Source of the DNA: an uncultured Oscillibacter sp.
GTDB lineage: Bacteria > Bacillota > Clostridia > Oscillospirales > Oscillospiraceae
DNA: 64,000 nucleotides
Direction of reading: 5' to 3'
NCBI GenBank assembly: GCA_910583785.1
Contig: CAJTZK010000010.1
Coordinates: forward strand, 1-64,000
Position numbers and translations under genes: made by a program
Shown here: piece after piece, positions 48,122 to 56,220 of the stretch
Position numbering within the stretch: position 1 is the first letter of the stretch
Layout: each line of letters begins with the position of its first letter
Notes under the pieces: generated by a model
The model's input: only the letters and a program-made list of their open reading frames with translations
The model's database searches: none
Told to the model about the DNA's origin: nothing

Positions 48122-49953
48122 TCAAGAGGCCCGCCCCTGGCAGCCGCCGCAGGAGGCGCAGTCCCCGCAGCCCAGAGCCACCTGGGGGCGGTGCCCGGCC
48201 TCCGTCCGGTAACCCTTGCGGGCCAGCAGGTACACGGCGCCCGCCAGCAGGGCCAGGGCGGCGATGGTGCCGGGGCCAAAGCTGGCCTCGCCCGTGGCCA
48301 GCCCGCCCAGCTGGAAGACAATGAGGGAGGCGGCGTAGGCGAAGGCGCACATATAGCCGATGGCCGCCGCGTCCATTTGGCGTTGTTCATCTCCCGCTTG
48401 ATGGCCCCCATGGCGGCGAAGCAGGGGGCGCAGAGGAGGCTGGACATCAGGAAGCTATAGGCGGTCATGGGCCCGAAGTCCGCGGCGACGAAGAGCCAGA
48501 TGGCCTCGCCGCTGTCCCCCAGAGCCTCCCCGGAGACGTTGTACAAAACGCCGAGGGTGGAGACTACCTCCTCCTTGGCAATGAGGCCCGTAAGGGTTGC
48601 GACCGCGGCCTTCCAGGCCATGTCCCCCACCCAGCCGATGGGGGCGAAGACCCAGGCGATGGAGCGGCCCAGGCCGGACAGCAGGGAGGCGTTGTTGTCC
48701 TCCACGGCCTGGAGCACGCCGTCCTGGAAGCCGTAGCCCTGGAGGAACCAGAGGACAATGGAACTCAGGAGGATGACGGTCCCCGCCCGTTTGATGAAGC
48801 TCCAGCCCCGCTCCCAGGTGGCCCGGAGGACGCTGGGGACGGAGGGCGCGTGGTAGGCGGGCAGCTCCATGACGAAGGGGGCGGGCTCCCCGGCGAAGGC
48901 CCGGAACTTTTTCAGCATGATGCCGGAGAGAACCACGGCGGCGATGCCCGTGAGGAAGGCGGACACGGCTACCCAGGGGGAGCCCCCGGACACTGCCCCG
49001 GCGAAGAGGCTGATGATGGGCAGCTTGGCCCCGCAGGGGATGAATCCGGTGGTCATGACGGTCATCTTCCGGTCCCGGTCCTGCTCAATGGTCCGGGAGG
49101 CCAGGATGCGGCTGGTGACAACCCGGTCGATGCGGTCCGAGGCGGAGAGGCTGCGCATTGCCGCTTGTTTCGTTACCGCCTGCTCCACCACCCGGCGGAT
49201 GTAGGCGTAACGCTGGCTGGTGACGATGGATTCCGCGTCGTCGTCCAGCTCCTGCTCACAGCTGGCGATGCGCTCCTCCAACCGGGAAGCCAGCTCTTGG
49301 TCCAGCCCCAGCTCCTCCAGGACGTTCCCGTCCCGCTCAAAGAGCTTGACGGCGTACCAGCGGAGATGGCGGCTGTCCACCATGCCTTGGATGGATTCCT
49401 CAATATGGGCCAGGGCGCGCTCCACGCTTCCGGTGAAGACGCGGGGGAGCTCCCCGCTCTTCCCGGCCTGGGCGGCGGAGACGGCCCGCCGGGCGGCCTC
49501 CAGGCCGCCCTCGCCCTTGAGGGCGCTGATGCCCGCCACCTGGCAGCCCAGGGCGCTGCCCAGCGCATCCAGGTCAATCCGGTCCCCGTTTTTCCGCACC
49601 AGGTCCATCATGTTCACCGCCACCACCACGGGGAGGCCCAGTTCCATGAGCTGGGTAGTGAGGTACAGGTTCCGCTCGATGTTGGTGCCGTCCACAATGT
49701 TCAAAATGGCGCCGGGCTGCTCCTTCACCAAGTAGGAGCGGCTCACCACCTCCTCCGGGGTGTAGGGGGAGAGGGAATAGATGCCGGGGAGGTCCTGGAT
49801 GATGGTATCCGTTTGCCCCTTGAGGCGGCCCTCCTTTTTCTCCACCGTGACGCCCGGCCAGTTGCCCACAGATTGGCTGGCCCCGGTGAGCTGGTTGAAC
49901 AGAGTGGTCTTGCCGCAGTTCGGGTTGCCCGCCAGGGCGATTTTGATGTCCAT
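48122..49953 (-). pseudogene. feoB: FeoB ferrous iron transporter with internal deletion and frameshift
   Basis: The N-terminal G domain is intact (GNPNCGKT at 9-16, DLPGIYSLSPYTPEE, and NMMD for G4). Around residue 283 (49099-49110) the sequence runs TSRILA directly into SRTIEQDRDRKMTVMTTGFI. In normal FeoB these two segments are separated by ~130 residues holding the first transmembrane helices and a Gate motif. A second lesion near 48368-48380 shifts the frame after REMNNAKW; the true C-terminus continues in the other frame (AAAIGYMCAFAYAASLIVFQ, then the Cys-rich GCGDCASCGGC ending at 48122). Two lesions make a working permease unlikely. Confidence 0.85.
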
Positions 49954-50024
49954 GATGGGGGATGCTCCCTTCCTGATAGTTATTTTAGACTAACTCTGAT
50001 TCCGAAAAGAAAGGCCGCTTTGGC

Positions 50025-50246
50025 TCAAACGACCTCGATGGCTTCCGCGTCCGCCTTGCGGAGGGACAATTCGTATCCCCGGACGTTCAGCTCCATGGGG
50101 TCCCCCAGGGGGGCCATTTTCCGCACGAAGATTTCCACGCCTTTGGTGATGCCCATGTCCATGATCCGGCGGCGGACGGGGCCCTCCCCGTGGAGCTTCG
50201 CCACGGTATCGGTCTCGCCAGCTTTGGCGTCCTTTCGTGTTTTCAT
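50025..50246 (-). CDS. feoA: FeoA-domain protein
   Basis: A 73-aa FeoA (SH3-like) protein: KLHGEGPVRRRIMDMGITKG near 17-36, VEIFVRKMAPLGDPMELNVR near 37-56, GYELSLRKADAEAIEV at the end. FeoA regulates or assists FeoB. 13 nt downstream of the other feoA gene and upstream of feoB; one operon. Confidence 0.92.
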   Translation of the reverse strand: MKTRKDAKAGETDTVAKLHGEGPVRRRIMDMGITKGVEIFVRKMAPLGDPMELNVRGYELSLRKADAEAIEVV

Positions 50247-50259
50247 CCTGCTTCCTCCT

Positions 50260-50472
50260 TCAAATTAAAATGCGGTTCGCCAGCCCCCGGTCCAGGGCCA
50301 CGCGGCGGTCCTTCACCTGTAAGACCAGGTTCCCTGCGATTTCATGGACCACGGTGACGGCGGCGCCTGCCACAAAGCCCAGCTCCGCCAAATGCTGGCG
50401 GACTTCGTCCTTCCCGGTGACTTTGCGGATGGTAACGGTTTCCCCAGTCCTTGCCATGGAGAGCGGCATCAT
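50260..50472 (-). CDS. feoA: FeoA-domain protein
   Basis: A 70-aa FeoA protein: GKDEVRQHLAELGFVAGAAV near 20-39, then VVHEIAGNLVLQVKDRRVAL and DRGLANRILI. First gene of the feo operon, with AGGAGG before the ATG. A dyad GTTAG-N6-CTAAC lies 29 bp upstream of the start. Confidence 0.92.
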   Translation of the reverse strand: MMPLSMARTGETVTIRKVTGKDEVRQHLAELGFVAGAAVTVVHEIAGNLVLQVKDRRVALDRGLANRILI

Positions 50473-50500
50473 GCCCAGCCTCCTCTCAGTGGAATTGCTG

Positions 50501-50516
50501 GTTAGGAAATGCTAAC
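50501..50516 (-). promoter_or_regulatory. Possible DtxR/IdeR-type operator of the feo operon
   Basis: GTTAG-GAAATG-CTAAC, in the leader or promoter region of the feo operon; related TTAG/CTAA motifs at 49984-49994 and near 50543. Resembles iron-regulator boxes, but the match to a known consensus is partial. Nothing else is evident in 50517-50756 except an AT-rich stretch before the next gene. Confidence 0.4.
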
Positions 50517-50756
50517 TAATGCTGCGGTTCGCAGTTTTGCATGACTAACCGCGCCTGTCGAGAGAATTTTTTAAAACCCATCAAATTTTTCCTGGGGCCC
50601 GGGGCGGCCCAGGGGGAGGCGGAGGGCGGCATACGTTGAAAATTTTTAATAAAATATAAACTTAGGAAGGGGCTTCTTGCAAAATGGCGGGGATTTCTCT
50701 ATACTAATATTTACTAGAAAATCCCCGCGCCGGACGCGGGGGGAAGGAGTTCCGCC

Positions 50757-51230
50757 ATGAAGGTACTGGTTTTGTCCGATTCCCATGGGAACGTCGCCAA
50801 TATGGTTCAAGCCGTGGAGCGGGAGTCGCCCCGGATGGTGTTCCATCTAGGGGACTGCTGGCGGGACGGGGAACGGCTCCATGACCGCTTCCCGGAGCTG
50901 CCCTTGGAGCAGGTGCCGGGCAACTGTGACTATTTCCGGGGCTCCCGGGAGGCGGAGAAGCTGGTGTACCTGGGAGACCAGCGCGTGCTGCTGTGCCACG
51001 GGCACACCTACGGCGTGAAGCAGTCCCTGCTGGCGGCGGGACTGGCGGCGGAGGAGAAGGGCCTGGACCTCTTCCTCTTCGGCCATACCCACAAGCCCCT
51101 GGTGGACATGCGGGGGAGGACGCTGTTTTTAAACCCTGGCAGCATCGGGGACTATGCCCGGCCCACCTATGGGATCGTGACCCTGGAGAACGGGAATCTG
51201 GACGTACGGACCGCGCTCCTCCGGAGCTAG
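50757..51230 (+). CDS. YfcE/MJ0936-type phosphodiesterase
   Basis: A 157-aa metallophosphoesterase: DSHGN at 8-12, HLGDCWRDG near 30, GNCDYF near 56, CHGHTYGV near 79-86 and FGHTHKP near 104-110. All metal ligands are present. The family hydrolyses phosphodiesters in vitro; the cellular substrate is unknown. RBS AAGGAG. Confidence 0.92.
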   Translation: MKVLVLSDSHGNVANMVQAVERESPRMVFHLGDCWRDGERLHDRFPELPLEQVPGNCDYFRGSREAEKLVYLGDQRVLLCHGHTYGVKQSLLAAGLAAEEKGLDLFLFGHTHKPLVDMRGRTLFLNPGSIGDYARPTYGIVTLENGNLDVRTALLRS

Positions 51231-51355
51231 GGTGTTTTTCAATAACTGCTTTATAAAAGTAACATCGAAAAGAAAAAGGAGTGGGAGCGTGAGGCGCTGC
51301 ATTGCTTGGGCCGGAATCGTCCAAACTAACGCCATATCAAAAAGGAGAAGATTCC

Positions 51356-51994
51356 ATGACGATTCCGGCTGCCACGAAGCTGTACCCCAGGACGGGGGAC
51401 AGCCAGACCATTTACTTGAAAAACGCCGTCAAGAATCCCAACATTGAGATTGGGGATTTTACGATTTACAACGATTTCGTCCATGATCCCAGGGACTTCC
51501 AGAAGAACAACGTGCTGTACCACTACCCCGTCAACGGCGACAAGCTGGTGGTGGGGAAGTTCTGCTCCATTGCCTGCGGGGCGCGGTTTCTGATGAACAG
51601 CGCCAACCATGCCCTGGGCTCCCTGTCCACCTATGTGTTTCCCATCTTTTACGAAGAGTGGGGCCACGGGATGCGGGTGACGGAAGCCTGGGACCACAGG
51701 GGGGACATCATAATTGGAAACGACGTGTGGATCGGTTACGAGGCGGTAGTCCTGTCCGGGGTCACCATCGGGGACGGGGCTATTGTAGCCGCCCGGTCCG
51801 TGGTGACTAAGGACGTGCCGCCCTACACCATCGTGGGCGGCGTTCCCGCCAAGCCCATCCGGCGGCGGTTTGGCCAGGAGGCCATCGGTGCGCTCCTGGA
51901 GCTGCGGTGGTGGGACTGGCCCCTGGAGAAGCTGTCGAAAAGCCTTGGGGCCATCCAGACGGGAGACCTGGAGGCCCTGCGGCGCAATGCCTGA
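51356..51994 (+). CDS. Vat/CatB-type hexapeptide acetyltransferase
   Basis: A 212-aa left-handed beta-helix acyltransferase of the xenobiotic acetyltransferase group: FTIYNDFVHDPRDFQKNNVL near 35-54, catalytic His in MNSANHALGSLSTYVFPIF near 80-98, hexapeptide repeats DIIIGNDVWIGYEAVVLSGV, and VVTKDVPPYTIVGGVPAKPI. Streptogramin A and chloramphenicol acetyltransferases belong here, but chromosomal members often act on unknown substrates. RBS AAAGGAG, ATG 51356. A strong terminator follows. Confidence 0.87.
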   Translation: MTIPAATKLYPRTGDSQTIYLKNAVKNPNIEIGDFTIYNDFVHDPRDFQKNNVLYHYPVNGDKLVVGKFCSIACGARFLMNSANHALGSLSTYVFPIFYEEWGHGMRVTEAWDHRGDIIIGNDVWIGYEAVVLSGVTIGDGAIVAARSVVTKDVPPYTIVGGVPAKPIRRRFGQEAIGALLELRWWDWPLEKLSKSLGAIQTGDLEALRRNA

Positions 51995-52011
51995 GCGCAA
52001 AAGAGCATAGG

Positions 52012-52050
52012 AAAAGCCCCTGCCGCAGTTTTGCGGCAGGGGCTTTTTTT
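52012..52050 (+). terminator. Terminator after the hexapeptide acetyltransferase
   Basis: AAAAGCCCCTGCCGC/GCGGCAGGGGCTTTTTTT, 6-nt loop. Confidence 0.95.
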
Positions 52051-52069
52051 GAGAGTTTATAAAATTGCT

Positions 52070-52168
52070 TTAAGACTGGGCGTGAAGTGTTTCCCGAATG
52101 TCCACGGAAGAATCCGCAGCCAGGCGGCGCTCCGGGGTATCCAGATACCGCGCGTGTATAATCCCCAT
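52070..52168 (-). pseudogene. Possible C-terminal gene fragment
   Basis: A minus-strand frame reads MGIIHARYLDTPERRLAADS and then SVDIRETLHAQS before TAA; the same frame continues upstream as LLPEAEAFSTE. The composition is protein-like, unlike the surrounding shadow frames. No start with an RBS and no known family, so it is probably a truncated remnant. The rest of 52051-52315 shows nothing. Confidence 0.35.
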
Positions 52169-52315
52169 CTCTGTTGAAAAGGCCTCCGCTTCCGGGAGCA
52201 ATCCCCACGGCCTCTGGCGGTTCCTCGCTGTCCGCCCCTCAAAGGCGGCGGACGATCCTCCACAGCCCCGGTTCCGGAGGGCCCCTAAAACAAACCCGTC
52301 TCTTCTGAAGACTCT

Positions 52316-52600
52316 TTATAAAACCTCGTAGTCAACTGCCGCCCGGTGCTCCCGGATGGATTTGCACAGGGCGGAAACCGCCTTGTGCCGGGGGTCGTTT
52401 TTATAGGCCTCCAGGTCTTCCAGGCTGTTGAAGTCGCTGGACAGCACGGCGTCATAGTTCCCGGGGCCCACGTTCCGGGCCACCTCGCTGCGGAGCAGCT
52501 GGGGAACCACGCCCTGCAAAGCCCGGAGGCCGCTCAGGAATTCCTCCTGTTCCGCCTCGGTGCCGGGGCGGAACTTCCACATGACGATATGGCGGATCAT
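52316..52600 (-). CDS. Dabb-family (stress-responsive A/B barrel) protein
   Basis: A 94-aa protein: IRHIVMWKFRPGTEAEQEEF at the start, SSDFNSLEDLEAYKNDPRHK near 54-73 and VDYEVL at the end. The dimeric alpha-beta barrel Dabb fold (PF07876) occurs in small stress-related and enzyme proteins; function unknown. It starts 4 nt after the aminotransferase stop, so it is co-transcribed with it. Confidence 0.9.
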   Translation of the reverse strand: MIRHIVMWKFRPGTEAEQEEFLSGLRALQGVVPQLLRSEVARNVGPGNYDAVLSSDFNSLEDLEAYKNDPRHKAVSALCKSIREHRAAVDYEVL

Positions 52601-52604
52601 AGGC

Positions 52605-53807
52605 TCACTTCCCGTTTTTCCGGTTGTAGGCTTCGATGCCCAGGCCCAGGAGCTCAATGGCCCGGGACAGCTCCCTGGGCTGGGTGACATAGGCGATGCG
52701 GATTTCGTTCCGTCCCTTGCCGGGAGTGGCGTAGAAGCCCTCGCCAGGGGCGTACATGACGGTTTCGCCCTGGTCCTCAAACTCCTGAAGGAGGAAGTAT
52801 TGGAGCTTTTCCGCGTCGTCCACCGGGAGGGTGGCCATGACGTAGAACGCGCCCTCCGGAGAGCTGTGGGTGACGCCAGGGAGCTTGGAGAGGGCGGCCA
52901 CCAGGGCGTCTTTCCGGCGGCCGTACTCGTCCCGGACAGAGCGGAGGTAGTCCGGCGTCATAGTCCGGTAGAGGGCGGCGGCGCCCAGCTGGTCCAGGGT
53001 GGCGGCGCAGAGGCGGCCTTGGCAAATCTTCATGGCCAGTTCCATGAAGTGCTTGTTCCGGGAGATCAGCGCGCCCACCCGGGCGCCGCAGGAGGAGAAG
53101 CGCTTGGAGATGGAGTCGGTGACGATGACGTGCTCTGCTCCGTCCTCGAACTCCAGCAGGGAGCTGAGGGGCTCCCCGGAGTAGATGATCTCCCGGTAGA
53201 CCTCGTCGCTGACCAGGAAGAGGCCGTGCTCCTTGCAGATGTCCAGCAGGAGGCGCTGTTCCTCCCGGGTGAGGACCGCACCGGTGGGGTTCCCGGGGTT
53301 GGTGACCATAATGGCCTTGGTGCGGGAGGTGATGAGGGGTTCGATCTTCTCCCGGCGGGCGAAGCGGTACCCCTCCTCCGCCGTGGTGGGGATGGGCACA
53401 ATCTTCCCTCCGGTAACGCCGATGAAGGTGTCGTAGTTGGGATAGAAGGGCTCGGGGATGAGAACTTCATCCCCGTCGTCCAGGATGCAGGCGGCGGTGA
53501 GCTGGAGGGCCTCGCTGCCGCCGTAGGTGCCCAGGATGTCCTCCAGGGCCAGGGAAACGCCGAAGCCCTGGTAATAGTCCCGCACGGCCTCCAGGTAAAC
53601 GTCCACGCCTCCGGCGGGGGCGTAGGCCAGGACGGAATCTTGAAAGCCCTTCACGGCGTCAAAGAATGCCTGGGGGGTCTCCACGTCGGGCTGTCCGATG
53701 TTCAGATGGAGGACACGCCGCCCGGCTGCCTCCGCCGCCACCACATAGGGGTGGAATTTCCGGATAGGGGAGAGGCTGCACGCCTCGCACTTGCTGGAAA
53801 ACTTCAT
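52605..53807 (-). CDS. Class I/II PLP-dependent aminotransferase
   Basis: A 400-aa aminotransferase of the aspartate/aromatic type. Substrate/PLP motifs GTYGGSEALQL near 93-103, TNPGNPTGAVL near 169-179, VSDEVYREI near 199-207, PLP Lys235 in DSISKRFSSCGARVG. The conserved C-terminal Arg is in GRNEIRIAYV. The exact amino donor cannot be read from sequence. Start ATG 53807 with GGAGG upstream. Confidence 0.9.
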   Translation of the reverse strand: MKFSSKCEACSLSPIRKFHPYVVAAEAAGRRVLHLNIGQPDVETPQAFFDAVKGFQDSVLAYAPAGGVDVYLEAVRDYYQGFGVSLALEDILGTYGGSEALQLTAACILDDGDEVLIPEPFYPNYDTFIGVTGGKIVPIPTTAEEGYRFARREKIEPLITSRTKAIMVTNPGNPTGAVLTREEQRLLLDICKEHGLFLVSDEVYREIIYSGEPLSSLLEFEDGAEHVIVTDSISKRFSSCGARVGALISRNKHFMELAMKICQGRLCAATLDQLGAAALYRTMTPDYLRSVRDEYGRRKDALVAALSKLPGVTHSSPEGAFYVMATLPVDDAEKLQYFLLQEFEDQGETVMYAPGEGFYATPGKGRNEIRIAYVTQPRELSRAIELLGLGIEAYNRKNGK

Positions 53808-53864
53808 CCTTTTCGCCTCCTTGGGGCTTTGCATTTTTATGGTACGCAGACCGCGTATTTTTCT

Positions 53865-53892
53865 ATTGTAGCACCTCCGCGGCCCTTGTCAA
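53865..53892 (-). promoter_or_regulatory. Promoter of the aminotransferase-Dabb unit
   Basis: Minus strand TTGACA (complement of 53887-53892), 16 nt, TACAAT (complement of 53865-53870). Confidence 0.7.
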
Positions 53893-54068
53893 ACGCTTTT
53901 CTAAAAATCGTCGTTTTGCCGGATGGGGGCCGGGAGGCCGGGGCGGGGCCTGGGCAAACTGCGCAAAGGCGGGGGCCCCAGAAGGGAGGGGAGGGGGCTT
54001 TTATGACGGATGTTTTCCGTTTGACGGGCATTTTGGGAAAATACCGGGAAAAAATTTGGGGAAGGTGG

Positions 54069-54096
54069 TTGACATTTTAAAATTGCTTATTATAAT
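54069..54096 (+). promoter_or_regulatory. Promoter of the lysine riboswitch transcript
   Basis: TTGACA (54069-54074), 16 nt, TATAAT (54091-54096). Predicted start near 54103, directly before the aptamer. Confidence 0.85.
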
Positions 54097-54104
54097 AGGT
54101 GCCA

Positions 54105-54298
54105 GCATGATAGAGGCGCGGACGTCAAGAGTACGCCTCCCCAAGGGACAGGCCCGGGGAGGAAGAAAGGGGCTTCCGCCGAGGTTTCGCCCGTCCCGGC
54201 CTGAGGGGGACGCGAAGCCGGGCCGCGCGGAGAATATCCCGCGGACTGTCACTCCGTGCGGAGTGGAGCGCTGTCGTGGATTCAGCCGTTTCGTGTGT
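54105..54298 (+). promoter_or_regulatory. Lysine riboswitch (L box)
   Basis: Recognised from conserved L-box segments in order: AGAGGCGCGGACGTCAAGAG (54112-54131), GGGGCTTCCGCCGAGG near 54169-54184, GCCTGAGGGGGACGCGAAGC near 54199-54218, GGACTGTCAC near 54243-54252 and GTGGAGCGCTGTCGTGG near 54263-54279. It is followed by a terminator and an NhaC-type transporter gene. Lysine binding should favour the terminator and switch the gene off. Confidence 0.9.
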
Positions 54299-54303
54299 CC
54301 GGT

Positions 54304-54343
54304 ATGAAGTCATGACAAGCTGTCATGACTTCATTTTTCATTT
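54304..54343 (+). terminator. Riboswitch expression-platform terminator
   Basis: ATGAAGTCATGACA/TGTCATGACTTCAT, a perfect 14-bp stem with a 3-nt loop, then TTTTCATTT, 14 nt before the gene start. Confidence 0.9.
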
Positions 54344-54356
54344 AGGAGAGAGCGTT

Positions 54357-56099
54357 ATGAAGAACCTGAGAAGACGGTTCCTGCCCCTGCTGGCGGTCAT
54401 GCTGCTGCTGTGCGCGGCCATGACCGTCCCCGCCCTGGCGGCGGGAGAGGACCTGACCGAGGTGGCCGGGACCAAGTACATTGAGTGCGGCGATTGCGGC
54501 GCGGCGGGCGTGGTTTTGTCGGAGGACCTGGAGGCCACTGCCTGCGGGAGCTGCGGCGGCGTGGGCTATGTGGAATCCCCCAGCGGATTCTACAACAGCT
54601 TCTGGTCCCTGCTGCCCCCCATCATCGCCATCGCCCTGGCCCTGATTACCAAGGAGGTCTATTCCTCCTTGTTCCTGGGCATCCTGGTGGGCGGGCTGCT
54701 GTACTCCAACTTCGCCTTTGAGGCCACCATCCTCCATGTCTTCAATGACGGCATCGTGGCCTCCGTTACCGATTCCTACAACATGGGCATCCTGATCTTC
54801 CTGATCATCCTGGGGTCCATGGTGTGCCTGATGAACAAGGCGGGGGGCTCCGCCGCCTTCGGCCGCTGGGCCAAGGACCATATTAAGAGCCGCGTCGGGG
54901 CCCAGCTGGCCTCCGTGCTCCTGGGCGTGCTGATCTTCATCGACGACTATTTCAACTGCCTGACGGTGGGCAGCGTCATGCGGCCCATTACCGACAAGCA
55001 CAGCATCTCCCGGGCAAAGCTTGCCTACATCATCGACGCCACCGCCGCCCCGGTTTGCATCATCGCCCCCATCAGCTCCTGGGCCGCCGCCGTGGCGGGC
55101 TTCGCCGAGGACGGCCAGGGCTTCAACCTCTTCCTCCGGGCCATCCCTTACAACTACTACGCCTTGCTGACCATCGTCATGATGGTGGGCATGATTGTCA
55201 TGAAAACCGAATTCGGCCCCATGGCGAAGTATGAGAAAAACGCCATGGAAAAGGGCGACCTCTTCTCCGGCTCCAACCCCTACGCCGGGGCGGAGGACGA
55301 CGCACCCGAGGACAAGGGCACGGTGCTGGACCTGGTGCTCCCCGTGGTGGTCCTCATCATCTGCTGCGTCATCGGCATGATTTACTCCGGCGGCTTCTTT
55401 GACGGCGAGGGCTTCATCACCGCCTTCTCCAACTCCGACGCCTCCGTGGGCTTGATGCTGGGCTCTGCCTTTGCCCTGGTCTTCACCCTGGCGTACTACC
55501 TCATCCGCCGCTCCATGAGCTTCAAGGAGATGATGGGCTGCATCCCCGAGGGCTTCAAGGCCATGGTGCCCGCCATCATGATCCTCACCTTCGCCTGGAG
55601 CCTGAAGAACATGACGGACTCCCTGGGCGCGAAGTTCTTCGTCCGGGACTTCGTCCGGTCCTCCGCTGGCGGCCTCCAGATGATCCTGCCTTTGATCGTG
55701 TTCGCCATCGGCTGCCTGCTGGCCTTCGCCACGGGTACCTCCTGGGGCACCTTCGGCATCCTGATCCCCATTGTGCAGAACGTTTTCTCCATGGACAACC
55801 CCATGGCCATCGTCTGCATCTCCGCCTGCATGGCGGGCGCCGTCTGCGGCGACCACTGCTCCCCCATCTCCGATACCACCATCATGGCCTCCGCGGGCGC
55901 CCAGTGCGACCACGTGAACCACGTGTCCACCCAGCTGCCCTACGCCATCACCTGCGCGGTGGTGTCCGGTATCACCTACCTCATCGCGGGCATCCTGGTC
56001 AGCGCGGGCGCGCCCGGCATCCTGGGCCTGCCCATCGGCATTGTGCTGATGATCGGCGCGCTGTTCGTAATCCGCTCCAAGAATCCCAGCATTTCCTGA
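54357..56099 (+). CDS. lysW: NhaC-family transporter with N-terminal zinc-ribbon-like domain, probable lysine transporter (LysW)
   Basis: A 580-aa multi-pass protein of the NhaC Na+/H+ antiporter family (FIDDYFNCLTVGSVMRPITD near 203-222; AFATGTSWGTFGILIPIV near 460-477; GDHCSPISDTTIMASAGAQC near 501-520). NhaC relatives controlled by lysine riboswitches are predicted lysine transporters (LysW), and an L box lies directly upstream. Unusually, a cleavable-type signal peptide (1-29, ending VPALAAG) and a DnaJ-like double CxxC module (C44/C47 in ECGDCGAAG, C63/C66 in ACGSCGGVG) precede the first core helix near 80. RBS AGGAGA. Confidence 0.85.
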   Translation: MKNLRRRFLPLLAVMLLLCAAMTVPALAAGEDLTEVAGTKYIECGDCGAAGVVLSEDLEATACGSCGGVGYVESPSGFYNSFWSLLPPIIAIALALITKEVYSSLFLGILVGGLLYSNFAFEATILHVFNDGIVASVTDSYNMGILIFLIILGSMVCLMNKAGGSAAFGRWAKDHIKSRVGAQLASVLLGVLIFIDDYFNCLTVGSVMRPITDKHSISRAKLAYIIDATAAPVCIIAPISSWAAAVAGFAEDGQGFNLFLRAIPYNYYALLTIVMMVGMIVMKTEFGPMAKYEKNAMEKGDLFSGSNPYAGAEDDAPEDKGTVLDLVLPVVVLIICCVIGMIYSGGFFDGEGFITAFSNSDASVGLMLGSAFALVFTLAYYLIRRSMSFKEMMGCIPEGFKAMVPAIMILTFAWSLKNMTDSLGAKFFVRDFVRSSAGGLQMILPLIVFAIGCLLAFATGTSWGTFGILIPIVQNVFSMDNPMAIVCISACMAGAVCGDHCSPISDTTIMASAGAQCDHVNHVSTQLPYAITCAVVSGITYLIAGILVSAGAPGILGLPIGIVLMIGALFVIRSKNPSIS

Positions 56100-56113
56100 C
56101 CCCTCATGAAGCA

Positions 56114-56144
56114 AAGCGCCCGGCCAGCTGGCCGGGCGCTTTTA
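56114..56144 (+). terminator. Terminator after the lysine transporter gene
   Basis: AGCGCCCGGCC/GGCCGGGCGCT, 4-nt loop, TTTTAG. It ends at the -35 of the next promoter. Confidence 0.9.
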
Positions 56145-56147
56145 GGC

Positions 56148-56176
56148 TTGACATTTCCTTCTGCTTGTATTATTAT
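56148..56176 (+). promoter_or_regulatory. traX promoter
   Basis: TTGACA (56148-56153), 17 nt, TATTAT (56171-56176). The 11 bases TGTATTATTAT around the -10 also occur in the glycosyltransferase promoter at 7929-7939. Confidence 0.75.
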
Positions 56177-56220
56177 ACTATTGTACCAATAAAATAATAC
56201 ATATGAAGGGAGACAGTTTC

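Noticed and set aside
51356..51994. Calling the hexapeptide acetyltransferase a streptogramin resistance gene
   Set aside because: Family-level similarity only; no resistance context or mobile element adjoins it.
54342..56114. 590-aa minus-strand open frame opposite the NhaC gene
   Set aside because: His/Asp/Gly-rich shadow translation; the NhaC reading has conserved motifs and an upstream riboswitch.
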